Assembly: GCA_014653545.1 (NCBI GenBank)
Contig: JACWEJ010000003.1
Coordinates: 47,999 to 111,998, forward strand
Direction: 5' to 3'
Length of the DNA: 64,000 nucleotides
Source: Pelagibacterales bacterium SAG-MED41
GTDB taxonomy: Bacteria; Pseudomonadota; Alphaproteobacteria; Pelagibacterales; Pelagibacteraceae
The notes under the pieces were generated by a model, which ran no database searches, had not been told where the DNA came from, and worked only from the letters and a program-made list of their open reading frames with translations. A program made the translations under genes and the position numbers. This document shows, piece after piece, positions 15,440 to 25,800 of the stretch (its first letter is position 1; each line of letters opens with the position of its first letter).

Positions 15440-15474
15440 AAAAAAGGCCCAACATTTCTTGGGCCTTTTTTTTT
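15440..15474 (+). terminator. Terminator between TAXI binding protein and permease
   Basis: Perfect inverted repeat of 13 bases (15440-15452 and 15459-15471) with GGCCC/GGGCC core and six-base loop, followed by a run of T. Because the permease gene follows only 23 bases later without an obvious separate promoter, it probably acts as a partial terminator that sets binding protein above permease level. Confidence 0.93.
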
Positions 15475-15496
15475 AGAATAATGTATCTTTAAACAA

Positions 15497-17833
15497 ATGA
15501 ATCAAAACGTTCAAAGTAATATAAAAGAAAAAATACAAGAAGATATTTCTCCAACACGAAATTTATCAGGTATTCATTTAAAAATAGTTTTTGGAATAGC
15601 AATTTTATGGACAATATTTCAATTATGGTATGCCTCACCGTTTCCTTTTTGGTTTAATATCGGAATGTTCAAAGGATTACCAGCAAGAGCTATCCATCTA
15701 GGATTTGCTTTAACATTAACATTTTTAATTTTTCCTATAGCTAGAGGGAAAAAAATTTCAGTATTTGATATTATGATAAGTTTAACAGCAGCATTTTGCT
15801 GTCTTTATATTTATGTTTTTTATGATGACTTAGTAAATAGAGGAGGAATCTTATTAGTAAAAGAAATATTTGGCTTTAATGTACCTGTTGAACTTATCAT
15901 TGGCGCTATAGGCATTATTATATTGCTTGAGGCTACGAGGAGAGCGATAGGGATACCTCTTGTAATTATTGCAATATTTTTTTTATTATTTTCTTATTTT
16001 GGAAAATATGCGCCTGATATTATTTCACATGGGGGTCTTTCATTAAAACGGTTAGTTGGATTTCAATGGTTTGATCAAGAAGCAATTTTCGGAATTCCTA
16101 TTGGTGTATCAGTAGACTTCATTTTTTTATTTGTTTTATTCGGAGCCTTATTGGAAACGGCAGGAGGAGGAAAATATTTTTTAGATTTAGCTTTTGCAAT
16201 GGTTGGTAAAATGAGGGGAGGTCCTGCAAAAGCAGCAATATTAGGATCAGGTATGACTGGAATGATTTCTGGATCTTCAATTGCTAATACAGTTACTACT
16301 GGAACTTTTACAATTCCAATTATGAAAAAAACTGGTTTTTCAAAAGAGAAAGCCGGAGCAATAGAAGTGTCTTCTTCAGTTAATGGTCAAATTATGCCAC
16401 CTGTTATGGGTGCTGCAGCCTTTGTAATGGCGAGTTTTATAGGAGTTACTTATTTTGAAGTCGTTAAACATGCTTTTTTACCAGCTATTATTTCTTACAT
16501 TGCCTTATTTTATATATCTCACTTAGAGGCTCTTAAATTAGGTCTTAAAGGAATGGATGATGCAGACGTACCTCATCTTAAAAAAACTTTTTTATCTGGA
16601 CTACATTTTTTAATACCCATTTTTGTTTTAATTTTTTTACTTGTTTATATGAGGTATACAGCAGGTTTTTCTATTTTTTATGCAACTCTATCATTAATAC
16701 TAGTAAATTTAGTAAGTCGTATTATTAAAAACTCAGACTTTAAAACTGGTTTAATTGATTGGTACAATCAAACTATTGTTGGTTTACAAAAAGGTGCAAT
16801 TAATATGGTTGGAGTTGGGATCGCAATCGCAACAGCAGGTATAATAGTAGGAGCAGTTGGTTCTACAGGATTAAGCACTAATTTAATAATAGTCATAGAG
16901 ACAATTGCTAGAGATAATGTAATTATACTTATTTCATTAACCATAATACTTTGTTTACTACTCGGCATGGGCCTGCCTACAACTGCAAACTATGTTGTAG
17001 TAGCATCATTAATGGCTACAGTTTTAGTTGATGTTGGAAATGCTTCTGGCTTTATCTTTCCATTAATTGCTGTTCATTTATTTGTATTTTACTTTGGGTT
17101 AATGGCCGATGTTACTCCTCCTGTAGGGCTAGCATCTTACGCAGCTGCAGCAATATCTGGAGGCGATCCTTTGAGAACAGGACTCCAAGCAATTTGGTAC
17201 AGTTTAAGAACAGGAATTTTACCAATTGTCTTTTTATTTAATCATGAACTTTTATTGATTGGCGTAGATAGCATTTGGCAAGCTTTGTTAGTAATAGTTA
17301 CTTCTTTGATTGGTATTTTAGTTTTTACTTCAGCTACTCAACAATGGTTTATTAATAGGCTAAGATGGTACGAGATTATAGCTTTCTTAATAATTTCCTT
17401 ATCTTTTCTAGCTCCAGATTATGTTTTAGGTAAGTTCTATCCAAAATTTAATGAACAAAAACTTTCAGCCGAAAGTATTCAAAATTTAACATTTGATCCA
17501 TCTAAAGAAGTTCATATTAAGGTTACAAGAGTTACTGAATACGGAGAAAGGTATAAATTATTTGTAATTGGTAAAGAAAAATTTGAAAACAAATATAATC
17601 TCGAAGATTATGGGGTTACACTTTACGAACAAAATGATCAATTAACAGTTGATAAATTAAATTGGAAAGGAGAAGCAAAAAAATCTGGAATACAAATGGG
17701 AGATATAATTAGTAATTTTAAAATTGAAAACCCAGAAAGGCCGAATAAAGCTATAGTTTATCCTTTCGCATTAATTGTTTTGTTAATTTTTGGATATATG
17801 AATTTTAAATTTGGAAAAGAGAGTCCAAATTAA
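15497..17833 (+). CDS. TRAP transporter permease, fused 4TM/12TM, with DUF3394 C-terminus
   Basis: A 778-residue membrane protein combining the small (4-helix) and large (12-helix) TRAP subunits in one chain, as is usual for TAXI systems. GMTGMISGSSIANTVTTG near residue 251-268 and MGLPTTANYVVV near 490-501 are the two conserved hairpin motifs of the large subunit; TPPVGLASYAAAA follows. The last roughly 180 residues (from about NRLRWYEII) fit the DUF3394 domain often found on these fusions, ending in a final membrane helix. It works with the TAXI protein encoded just upstream, driven by an ion gradient. Confidence 0.93.
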   Translation: MNQNVQSNIKEKIQEDISPTRNLSGIHLKIVFGIAILWTIFQLWYASPFPFWFNIGMFKGLPARAIHLGFALTLTFLIFPIARGKKISVFDIMISLTAAFCCLYIYVFYDDLVNRGGILLVKEIFGFNVPVELIIGAIGIIILLEATRRAIGIPLVIIAIFFLLFSYFGKYAPDIISHGGLSLKRLVGFQWFDQEAIFGIPIGVSVDFIFLFVLFGALLETAGGGKYFLDLAFAMVGKMRGGPAKAAILGSGMTGMISGSSIANTVTTGTFTIPIMKKTGFSKEKAGAIEVSSSVNGQIMPPVMGAAAFVMASFIGVTYFEVVKHAFLPAIISYIALFYISHLEALKLGLKGMDDADVPHLKKTFLSGLHFLIPIFVLIFLLVYMRYTAGFSIFYATLSLILVNLVSRIIKNSDFKTGLIDWYNQTIVGLQKGAINMVGVGIAIATAGIIVGAVGSTGLSTNLIIVIETIARDNVIILISLTIILCLLLGMGLPTTANYVVVASLMATVLVDVGNASGFIFPLIAVHLFVFYFGLMADVTPPVGLASYAAAAISGGDPLRTGLQAIWYSLRTGILPIVFLFNHELLLIGVDSIWQALLVIVTSLIGILVFTSATQQWFINRLRWYEIIAFLIISLSFLAPDYVLGKFYPKFNEQKLSAESIQNLTFDPSKEVHIKVTRVTEYGERYKLFVIGKEKFENKYNLEDYGVTLYEQNDQLTVDKLNWKGEAKKSGIQMGDIISNFKIENPERPNKAIVYPFALIVLLIFGYMNFKFGKESPN

Positions 17834-17861
17834 AATTTAACAGTTTTTAATATCTTTTAAT

Positions 17862-17918
17862 TTAATTAGCTATTGCGTAAATTATAGCCACAACAATTAA
17901 AATTTCCCAACCTGACAT
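17862..17918 (-). CDS. Candidate 18-residue membrane micropeptide
   Basis: Open frame of 18 codons: MSGWEILIVVAIIYAIAN, essentially a single hydrophobic helix with a small polar start. It has an unusually good ribosome binding site for this window, GGAGGT, six bases before the ATG. No promoter or terminator stands out. Within the 366-base stretch 17834-18199 this and the ORF at 17964 are the only supported items. It may be a real stress- or complex-associated microprotein, or a chance match. Confidence 0.35.
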   Translation of the reverse strand: MSGWEILIVVAIIYAIAN

Positions 17919-17963
17919 TTAATTACCTCCAGTAAGATAATTGATAATCTTTTTGTTAAAATT

Positions 17964-18113
17964 ATGATTGAGTGGTTGTATTTATTATTTTGTAAAGTTG
18001 GTATTCACAGATATGAAAAGATAGATATTAACTATAGTTTTGGACCAGGCGGTTCAACTGAGACGATTAAATGCAAAGATTGTGGAATTAAAAAGATTAG
18101 AAAAAAGGTTTAA
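17964..18113 (+). CDS. 49-residue zinc-ribbon-like small protein
   Basis: An open frame of 49 codons. FCKVGIHRYEKI (residues 9-20) and KCKDCGIKK (36-44) give the pattern Cys10-x4-His15...Cys37-x2-Cys40, which could bind one zinc ion; the layout is similar to small phage-type proteins such as DUF1660, with a similar C-GHKW...CxxCG pattern. The C-terminus is basic (KKIRKKV). No clear ribosome binding site is seen. The conserved-looking cysteine spacing is the main argument that it is real. Function unknown. Confidence 0.5.
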   Translation: MIEWLYLLFCKVGIHRYEKIDINYSFGPGGSTETIKCKDCGIKKIRKKV

Positions 18114-18199
18114 AGAATTTTTCAAATACCAGACTCAGAGACAAGCGCAGCATCATAAAAGCGCAGTGCTTAAATAATAAAACTTGTTTAGATATATAA

Positions 18200-18901
18200 A
18201 TGAAAATAATTTTCAAAATATTTATTTTACTATGGATATTTGCAAACACTTCCACCTATTCAGAAGTTAATTTACAGCAAAAAAAGTTTTACTATGAAAA
18301 TTTAGTAAATAATTGGTCAAAGATTTTTCCTGACAGCAATAGAAATGCAGCAGGTCCAAGATTTTTTAAATATATGATAGATCAAGATTTAACCTATGAA
18401 GAATTCATGGAATACAATAAACTGTATTGTCCTGTATCAGGCTCTTTAATTAATCCAGGTGAAAAACCTGACTTTATTTTTGTGCAAGAATTAAGAACGC
18501 AAAAGAAAATTTGTGGTGATCTTTACAGATGTTGCTGGCCATGTTCGTGTGATTTAATGAATTATACCAAGGTCAAAAAGATAAAACATAAATTTAAAGA
18601 TGGTGTTAAAAAAATTGATGTACTCTTAATTAATAATCCTTGTTCAAAAAAAGATTTTCCTAAAGAAGTGAATAAAAACTATTTTTGTAATAAACAGAGA
18701 CTAAACTCTGACGAAGTTTTTACTGTAGATGGAAAGCTTGTTATTGGACTTCTCTATAATTCTAAAAAATGCCAAAAAGCCGATATAAATAAAATAAATA
18801 CAAACGAAATAACTGGCAAATTTTGCGCTTTCAAAAATGATATACCATTAGAGGAAATGAATATTGGTATGGGCGATATATTTATTAAGATGGCGAGATA
18901 G
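18200..18901 (+). CDS. Secreted ten-cysteine protein, unknown function
   Basis: A 233-residue protein with an N-terminal signal peptide (hydrophobic 4-16, cleavage near residue 21). Ten cysteines at positions 77, 105, 111, 112, 115, 117, 148, 163, 191 and 209 suggest a disulfide-rich or metal-binding periplasmic domain. The central motif YRCCWPCSCD (109-118) is striking, and YCPVSGSLINPGEKP (76-90) precedes it. I do not recognise a named family. Its last 17 bases overlap the convergent FG-GAP gene. The even number of cysteines and the export signal fit oxidation by the DsbB system; a metal or selenium-type redox role is only speculation. Confidence 0.7.
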   Translation: MKIIFKIFILLWIFANTSTYSEVNLQQKKFYYENLVNNWSKIFPDSNRNAAGPRFFKYMIDQDLTYEEFMEYNKLYCPVSGSLINPGEKPDFIFVQELRTQKKICGDLYRCCWPCSCDLMNYTKVKKIKHKFKDGVKKIDVLLINNPCSKKDFPKEVNKNYFCNKQRLNSDEVFTVDGKLVIGLLYNSKKCQKADINKINTNEITGKFCAFKNDIPLEEMNIGMGDIFIKMAR

Positions 18902-20339
18902 ACATGTTGCTTTGTTTAAAAATATAAGTTTTTCCTATTCTGTCTATCTTATATTCATTAACTTTCCCATTAGTCCATTTAATCTCAATTTTAAAATCTT
19001 TTTCTCCCTCTCTAATCCCATAATGGGCTACGGGCTCCATTTGGCATAAGTATCCTGAACCTGAGTCTATAGTTTTGGAATGATTTCTTAAATTTGATAT
19101 TAGAGTAACTGTTGCACCTCTCGCAGGAGCTCCATTTTTATTTAAAGCTTTTATTCTTATAAAATTTTTATTTTTTTTAATATTAGCTTTGTAAAGTGTA
19201 AGAATTTGATTTCCATTTTCTCCGTGAGCAATCAATAATTCTAAAATACCGTCTTTATCAATGTCTGCTACAGCTGCACCAGTCCCCAAACCATTTGCTT
19301 CAGAATTTAAAGTTATATCAATCTCTTCAATTTGGCCGTTTTCTTTGATTTTAAATAATTTATTTGGTTCTCCAATGTTGTTTAAAAATATTTCATCGTA
19401 ACCATCATTGTCGAAATCGGCTACAATTACAGTTCGGATCTTAGACGGTTTTTTAAAATCCTCACTAGCTATATCTTCGAATACGTTGTTTCTCTCCACG
19501 AAAATACGATGTTCCCCATCCCAATTTCCAGTAACAATATCTAATCGACCTCTGTATAAAACATCAGCCAGAGCAGTTCCTCTGCCATTTTCAAAAGGAT
19601 CTAAAACTTTATAACTTGATGCAACGTCATAAAAAGTTCCCTCCACATTTTTGTATAAAAAATTAACTCCTCTTTCATTTGCAGCAAAAATATCAGCCTT
19701 ATCGGATAAAATATGACCAGAAATTACAGCTCGCCCCCCAGTAATTTTATCTAATCCAAACTCTTTTGCTCTATCAGCAATTCTATTTTTAAAATTTTCA
19801 TAAAATCTTGTTGGACCTCCGTAGTTAGCAACATAGATACCGTATTTACCATTACCTTTTCGGTCTACGCAAACAACCGATCTTCCAGCAGTGAAATTTA
19901 GATCAGCTTGATTCTTTTTTTGTTCAAAAATATCGAAAATTTTTTTATTTTTAGTATCTATTAAACGGTCGGAATATTTTTTTTCACCACTATACGTATC
20001 AGTATTTAGAAAATAAATTTCTTCATATCCGTCAGAGTCAATATCGCAAGCAGCAACACCTATAGTAAAACTTCTTCTGTCTGTAAACTTTTCATCAATA
20101 GCAATATTTTTTAACTTATTATCTTTATAAGTTAGAGCTAAATTCTCACTACCGAAACCAGCAACTATAAATTCATAATTACCGTCATTATTAAAATCGG
20201 TAACTGAAATACCGTATCTTAGGCTTTCATAATTATTTTCAATTAAGTCTGTAATATTATTAAAAAAACTTGCTGAAACATTTTTGAATAAAGAAAAAAA
20301 AAGCATGAAAGATACTAATAAAGTTTTTTTAATACACAT
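18885..20339 (-). CDS. Secreted FG-GAP repeat protein with ASPIC/UnbV C-terminus (CRTAC1-like)
   Basis: A 484-residue exported protein: signal peptide at 1-23, then repeated calcium-binding FG-GAP/VCBS blades such as VTDFNNDGNYEFIVAG, ACDIDSDGYEEIYFLN, VADFDNDGYDEIFLNN and VADIDKDGILELLIAH, and finally an ASPIC/UnbV domain (GAPARGATVTLIS onward, about 400-470). This layout equals the CRTAC1-like beta-propeller proteins. The family is extracellular; ligand and role in bacteria are poorly known. It is the last gene of the pyruvate dehydrogenase operon, six bases after the thioesterase gene, a context with no obvious functional link. Confidence 0.88.
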   Translation of the reverse strand: MCIKKTLLVSFMLFFSLFKNVSASFFNNITDLIENNYESLRYGISVTDFNNDGNYEFIVAGFGSENLALTYKDNKLKNIAIDEKFTDRRSFTIGVAACDIDSDGYEEIYFLNTDTYSGEKKYSDRLIDTKNKKIFDIFEQKKNQADLNFTAGRSVVCVDRKGNGKYGIYVANYGGPTRFYENFKNRIADRAKEFGLDKITGGRAVISGHILSDKADIFAANERGVNFLYKNVEGTFYDVASSYKVLDPFENGRGTALADVLYRGRLDIVTGNWDGEHRIFVERNNVFEDIASEDFKKPSKIRTVIVADFDNDGYDEIFLNNIGEPNKLFKIKENGQIEEIDITLNSEANGLGTGAAVADIDKDGILELLIAHGENGNQILTLYKANIKKNKNFIRIKALNKNGAPARGATVTLISNLRNHSKTIDSGSGYLCQMEPVAHYGIREGEKDFKIEIKWTNGKVNEYKIDRIGKTYIFKQSNMSISPS

Positions 20340-20345
20340 TTGGTA

Positions 20346-20738
20346 CTATTTTAATATTTTCCAAGTACCGTTTGCAGAGGCAACTATGTCGCTAGAATTT
20401 GAAATTTCACAAGAAATAAAAACTAATGTTTTAGTTTTTTTTAATATTTTTACTTTACCTACAAGTTTATCACCAAGCATTCCTGCAGAGATAAATTTCA
20501 TATCTAGATTTATAGTTACACATCTCTTATCTCCAGCAATTTTGTGAGCAGCAGTTCCCATACCTGTATCAGCAATTGTAGAAATAAAACCACCATGAGC
20601 AATCTTTCCAGTATTTAAATGAATTTCTTTTACTTCAACTTTAAATTCGTATTGAGCATCATCAATTTTTTTTAACTCCAAACCACCTAAGTGCTTCATG
20701 AAACCTTGATTAGATTCGTCCATATTTTTTTCTATCAT
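20346..20738 (-). CDS. PaaI-type hotdog thioesterase
   Basis: A 130-residue single-hotdog acyl-CoA thioesterase. The signature NTGKIAHGGFISTIADTGMG (about 42-61) holds the catalytic-site residues of the PaaI/4HBT family (HGG then D). It should hydrolyse an acyl- or aryl-CoA; the substrate is unknown. The ATG at 20738 lies inside the end of the preceding permease gene (29-base overlap); a second ATG five codons later at 20723 would shorten the overlap to 14 bases and is equally possible. Confidence 0.88.
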   Translation of the reverse strand: MIEKNMDESNQGFMKHLGGLELKKIDDAQYEFKVEVKEIHLNTGKIAHGGFISTIADTGMGTAAHKIAGDKRCVTINLDMKFISAGMLGDKLVGKVKILKKTKTLVFISCEISNSSDIVASANGTWKILK

Positions 20739-21609
20739 ATAAAGGAGCTAATTGTGAAAAAATTACTGCAAAAAGTATCAATAAAATTCCAACAATTTTT
20801 ATTTCGTTAAGATACTGACTTAAAATTATCCAACCAAAAATTGAAGCAAATACTCCCTCTAAAGAAAAAATTATTGCAACAGGCGCAGGCGCAAGATTTT
20901 GTTGTCCATAAATTTGAAGAAGAAAAGCGATACCACTAGATAAAACTCCAGCATAAATCATCTCTTTACCATCTAAAATCATATTTGATAATTCAACGTT
21001 CTCAAAAACTAAAGCGGGTAGTAAAGCAAATAAAGAAGCAATTAAACATTGAACACAAGCAATAGTGATTGGAAAATTAAAAACTTTTAAAAATCTTGAA
21101 ATAAAAACAATGTGAAATGCCCAAAATAATGCGTTAACTACTGCAATACTATCTCCAATCCTTACTTGAATATTATCAAACTCAGTTAAAAGAATTCCCC
21201 CAAATAAACAAATAATAATAGCTAGCCAAACTGAATTATGAATAAACTTAGAAAAAAAATAATAGGAAACAAAAGGAACTAGAACTACATAAAAAATTGT
21301 AAATACAGCCGTATTTGCTACATCAGTATATAGTAATGCAAATTGCTGAAGAGCGTTACCCATTGATAATAAAAATCCAATTAGTAAAAAATTATAAATA
21401 TTTTGAGTTTTGAAAATTAAAGGTTTTATCTTTTTATATTCATATATTAATAAAAAAGGTATCAATGTTAAGAAACCTAAAAATAATCTTCCAAAAGTAA
21501 AAGTAAAGGGGCCGTTGTAATCCATACCCATATCTTGAGCTATAAATGCTGAACCCCAAATTAGAGAGCAGGAGACGGCACAAATCAGTGAGAAAACTTT
21601 TTTACTCAT
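20710..21609 (-). CDS. EamA-family (DMT superfamily) permease
   Basis: A 299-residue membrane protein with ten predicted helices in two EamA repeats; the first starts with SCSLIWGSAFIAQDMG and the second near FWAFHIVFISRFL. Members export or import amino acids, nucleosides and other small metabolites; the substrate is not predictable. It sits between pyruvate dehydrogenase E2 (23-base gap) and a thioesterase (overlap), so it is probably in one transcript with them. Confidence 0.88.
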   Translation of the reverse strand: MSKKVFSLICAVSCSLIWGSAFIAQDMGMDYNGPFTFTFGRLFLGFLTLIPFLLIYEYKKIKPLIFKTQNIYNFLLIGFLLSMGNALQQFALLYTDVANTAVFTIFYVVLVPFVSYYFFSKFIHNSVWLAIIICLFGGILLTEFDNIQVRIGDSIAVVNALFWAFHIVFISRFLKVFNFPITIACVQCLIASLFALLPALVFENVELSNMILDGKEMIYAGVLSSGIAFLLQIYGQQNLAPAPVAIIFSLEGVFASIFGWIILSQYLNEIKIVGILLILFAVIFSQLAPLYDRKKYGRI

Positions 21610-21632
21610 GATTTGTACTATTTTAAAATTTA

Positions 21633-22886
21633 TTAAACAGCAAGTTTAAAAGCAAAGTCTTTGCCCAAACACTTTCCAAGATAAACACAAAACCTAGCAC
21701 CCTCAGCTCCATCAATTATTCTGTGGTCATAAGATAAGGATATAGGCAAAATCTTTCTTGAAATGATTTTATTTTTATCTTTAACTAGTTTATCAAAACT
21801 CTTTCCCACACCTAAAATTGCTACTTCAGGAGGATTGATAATTGGAGTGAAAAAAGTTCCACCAATACCGCCTAAGCTTGAAATAGTCATTGATCCTCCA
21901 AAAAATTCTTTTTTATCTATTTTTAAATCTCTGCAAAGCTTGCTAATTTTTTTGAGTTCTTCACCAATCTCTTGAATACTTAGTTCCTCTGCATTTCTTA
22001 ACTTAGGAACCATTAATCCATGAGGTGTATCTACTGCGAAACCGATATGAAAATACTTCTTATATATAATTTTTCCAGAATGCATATCTATGGATGCATT
22101 AAAATTTGGAAACTCTTTTAGAGCGCTAACTAGAGCTTTTGCAATGAATGCTAAAGGTGTGACTTTTATTTTTTCGCCGGTATAATAATCATATAGGGAT
22201 GATCTAAACTGCTCCATCTCTGTAATATCTATTTCTTCATGTTGAGTCACATGTGGAATCTCAGTCCAAGACCTTACCAAATGAGGACCAGATAGTTTCT
22301 TTACTCTTGGTATGTCTTTGATTTGAATTTCACCAAACTCTTCATGAGAATACTCTTCAACGTATTTTTTTTCCTCAACTTTACCGCCGCTTACAGTAAC
22401 CTGTGATCTCACAAAATTTTTAACATCATCCTCTGATACACGACCTGATCTTTGAGTTCCTTGTACTGCAGAAATATCAGCCCCAAGTTCTCGAGCAAAT
22501 TTTCTTACTTTTGGGCTCGCTGAACTTTTACCACTCTTTGGAACCTCCGGAGCAGATACGGATGTAGTAGTGATTATTTCTGGAATTTCTACCTTTTTAG
22601 GTTTTTCTTCTACTACTTTAACTTCCTTTTTTTCTTCTTTTATACTTTCAGCTGAGTCCAGAGTTAAAATTGTGTCACCTTTATTAACTTTATCTCCAAT
22701 AGACACATTGATTTTTTCTATTTTACCTGAGTGAGTAGATGGTACTTCGACGCTTGATTTGTCACTCTCAAGTGTAATAAGAGAGTCGTTTTTATTTATA
22801 GTCTGACCACCTTTTACCAAAACTTCAATTATTTCTACATCTTTGAAGTCTCCCATGTCAGGGACAGTAATTTTTATTTTTGTCAT
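21633..22886 (-). CDS. aceF: Dihydrolipoamide acetyltransferase, pyruvate dehydrogenase E2
   Basis: A 417-residue E2. One lipoyl domain spans residues 1-75 with the lipoylated lysine K43 in ESDKSSVE; a charged linker follows; the peripheral subunit-binding domain is about 120-158 (SASPKVRKFARELGADISAV); the catalytic domain follows and ends with SYDHRIIDGAEGARF, which holds the HxxxDG active site. It transfers acetyl groups to CoA and forms the complex core. It follows E1 without a gap. E. coli-type E2 partners of homodimeric E1 often have three lipoyl domains; this one has only one, the second being fused to E1. No E3 gene is in the window. Confidence 0.94.
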   Translation of the reverse strand: MTKIKITVPDMGDFKDVEIIEVLVKGGQTINKNDSLITLESDKSSVEVPSTHSGKIEKINVSIGDKVNKGDTILTLDSAESIKEEKKEVKVVEEKPKKVEIPEIITTTSVSAPEVPKSGKSSASPKVRKFARELGADISAVQGTQRSGRVSEDDVKNFVRSQVTVSGGKVEEKKYVEEYSHEEFGEIQIKDIPRVKKLSGPHLVRSWTEIPHVTQHEEIDITEMEQFRSSLYDYYTGEKIKVTPLAFIAKALVSALKEFPNFNASIDMHSGKIIYKKYFHIGFAVDTPHGLMVPKLRNAEELSIQEIGEELKKISKLCRDLKIDKKEFFGGSMTISSLGGIGGTFFTPIINPPEVAILGVGKSFDKLVKDKNKIISRKILPISLSYDHRIIDGAEGARFCVYLGKCLGKDFAFKLAV

Positions 22887-25800
22887 TTATAAATTTGCAG
22901 GAAAATCTCTATCTTTATCTATTTTGAATTTTTTAATAGCTTTGTCTGCATCCTTAGAGCCAATAAGCTGTTCTTTTGCAAGGGCGCTAAGTGTAAAAGC
23001 AACAATATGCTCTTTATCAACCTCAAAAAACTTTCTTAAATTTTTTCTCGTGTCACTTCTTCCATAACCATCGGTCCCAAATGAGTAAAACGTTTTATCT
23101 GTGTAAGGTCTTATCTGATCAGCAAAAGCTCTTGTATAGTCTGAAGCTGCAATAACTGGTCCGTCCCGGTTATCTAAACATTTCTGTACATACGTTTTTT
23201 TTGGTTTTTCATTGGGATTTAAAAGATTTACTCTCTCAGTTTCCATGCCGTTTCTTCTAAGTTCGTTAAAGCTAGTTACGCTCCATATATCAGAGTCAAT
23301 ATTATATTCTTTTGATAAAATTTTTGACGCTGCAATAATTTCTCTTAATATTGTGCCTGAGCCAAGTAATTGAACTTTTGTCTTTCCTTTATTTCCACCT
23401 TCTTTATATAAATACATACCTTTTAAAATTCCCTCATCACTACCCTTAGGTTTCTCAGGATGTGAGTAGTTTTCATTCATTGCCGTAATGTAATAAAAAA
23501 CATTCTCTTTTTTCTCGTGCATCCTTTTAATTCCTTCTCGAAATATCGTTGCCATTTCATAAGCAAATGTTGGATCATAACTAATACAATTAGGAATATT
23601 TGATGCCAATAAATGACTATGTCCGTCTTGGTGTTGAAGACCTTCACCTGCAAGAGTTGTTCGTCCTGCTGTTGCTCCAATTAAAAATCCTCTAGCCTGA
23701 GAATCTCCAGCGGCCCATGCAAGATCTCCAACTCTTTGAAATCCAAACATAGAATAAAAAATGTATATAGGAATCATTTCGATATCATGATTTGTATAAG
23801 CAGTACCAGCAGCAATCCATGAGGACATTGCTCCGGATTCGTTAATACCTTCCTCTAAGACTTGACCGCTTTTATCTTCTCGATAAGAACTTAATTGTTC
23901 AGAATCAACGGGTTCATATTTTTGACCTTCGTGAGCGTATATTCCAATTTTTTGAAAAAATCCTTCCATCCCAAATGTTCTTGCTTCATCTGGAATAATA
24001 GGAACTAATCTTGGAGAAACATTTTTATCTCTTAGTAGAGATGTCATCATTCTTACTAATGCCATTGTAGTCGACATCTCTTTATCACCTGTTGATTTCA
24101 TGAAGGCATCAAAAATATCTTTAGGCGGTGCTTTAATTTGTTTAGCAAAAGATGTTCTTTCCGGAATAAATCCTCCAAGTTTTAATCTTTTCTCTTTTAA
24201 ATATTTAATTTCTTCTGAATTTTCAGAAGGCTTATAGTATTCAATACTTTTTACTTGTTTATCTGTAAGCGGAACTTGAAATCTATCTCTGTAATATAGT
24301 AGATCTTGTTCGTCTAATTTCTTTTGTTGGTGGGTAGTATTCACACTTTCACCTGTTTTACCCATACCATAACCTTTAATCGTTTTAGCTAAAATTACTG
24401 TCGGAGAGCCTTTATTTTTCATTGCAGCGTCGTATGCAGCATAAACTTTGTGCGGATCGTGGCCTCCTCTATTTAATCGCCAAATATCTTTATCTGTCAT
24501 TGAAGAAACGAGCTCTTTTAATTCAGGATATTTTCCAAAAAATTTTTCTCTAACATATGAACCACCTTTAGCTTTGAAGGCTTGATACTCACCGTCCACA
24601 CATTCGTTCATACGTTTAATCAGTAAGCCAGTTTTATCTTTAGCTAGTAGTTGGTCCCAGTAAGTTCCCCAAATAACTTTTATTACGTTCCAACCTGAAC
24701 CTCTAAAGCTACCTTCAAGTTCTTGAATAATTTTTCCATTTCCTCTAACTGGCCCATCTAATCTTTGTAAATTACAATTAATAACAAAAATTAAGTTATC
24801 TAATTTTTCTCTTGCAGCTAGTCCAATAGCTCCAAGTGACTCAGGTTCATCCATTTCTCCATCTCCTAAAAAGACCCATATTTTTCTTCCCTCATCTTTG
24901 ACCAGCCCTCTATTAATTAAATATTTTAAAAACCTTGCTTGGTAAATTGCCATGATAGGACCAAGACCCATTGAGACAGTAGGAAACTGCCAGAAGTTTG
25001 GCATTAACCACGGATGAGGATATGAGGATAGACCACCTTTATTTACTTCCTGTCTAAATCCATCTAATTGAGATGCATTTAATCTTCCCTCAAGAAAAGC
25101 TCTAGCGTACATACCAGGAGCCGAGTGACCTTGAAAATAAATTAAATCACCTCCAAATTTATTATTTTTTGCTCTCCAAAAATGGTTCATTCCCACATCA
25201 TAAAGTGTTGCAGCAGATGCAAATGTTCCAATGTGCCCACCTAATTCAGGACTTTTTTTATTTGCTTTAACCACCATCGCAGCAGCGTTCCATCTGATAT
25301 AAGCTCTTAATTTTTTTTCAATATTTTGATCGCCAGTTGACTTAGTTTCAGCTTCAGGCGGAATAGTATTGATATAGGGAGTTGTTCTTGTATCAGGTAA
25401 AACTAATCCTGATTTATAAGCTTGATCAATAACTTTATTTAATAAGTAACTTGCTCTAGACGAGCCATCATTTTCAATTACTGAATTTAAAGAGTCAATC
25501 CATTCGTTTGTTTCTACCGGATCGATATCATCTTTAGATACAGGTTCAGCAAAGATTTTTTTCACTTGTTTTACAGGATTTACCTCACCATTTATTTTTG
25601 GTTTTTCTTGAACTTGAATTTCTTTTTTTGGTTTTTCTATTTCTTCTTCTTTTGGTGTCGATGCTACTTTACCATTTTCAATTGTGGCTAAAACACTTCC
25701 TTCAGAAACTTTGTCTCCAATTTTTACTTTTAAATCTTTTATTTCTCCTGCAGCAGGAGACGGTATTTCTACGCTAGATTTATCGCTTTCAATCGTAACG

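Noticed and set aside
18114..18199. Repeated AGCGCAG pair as a hairpin
   Set aside because: It is a short direct repeat with only a tiny AAGC/GCTT dyad; not enough to support a structure.
18864..19049. 61-codon plus-strand frame after the ten-cysteine gene
   Set aside because: Lies opposite the ASPIC domain of the FG-GAP gene and overlaps the end of the ten-cysteine gene; no ribosome site.
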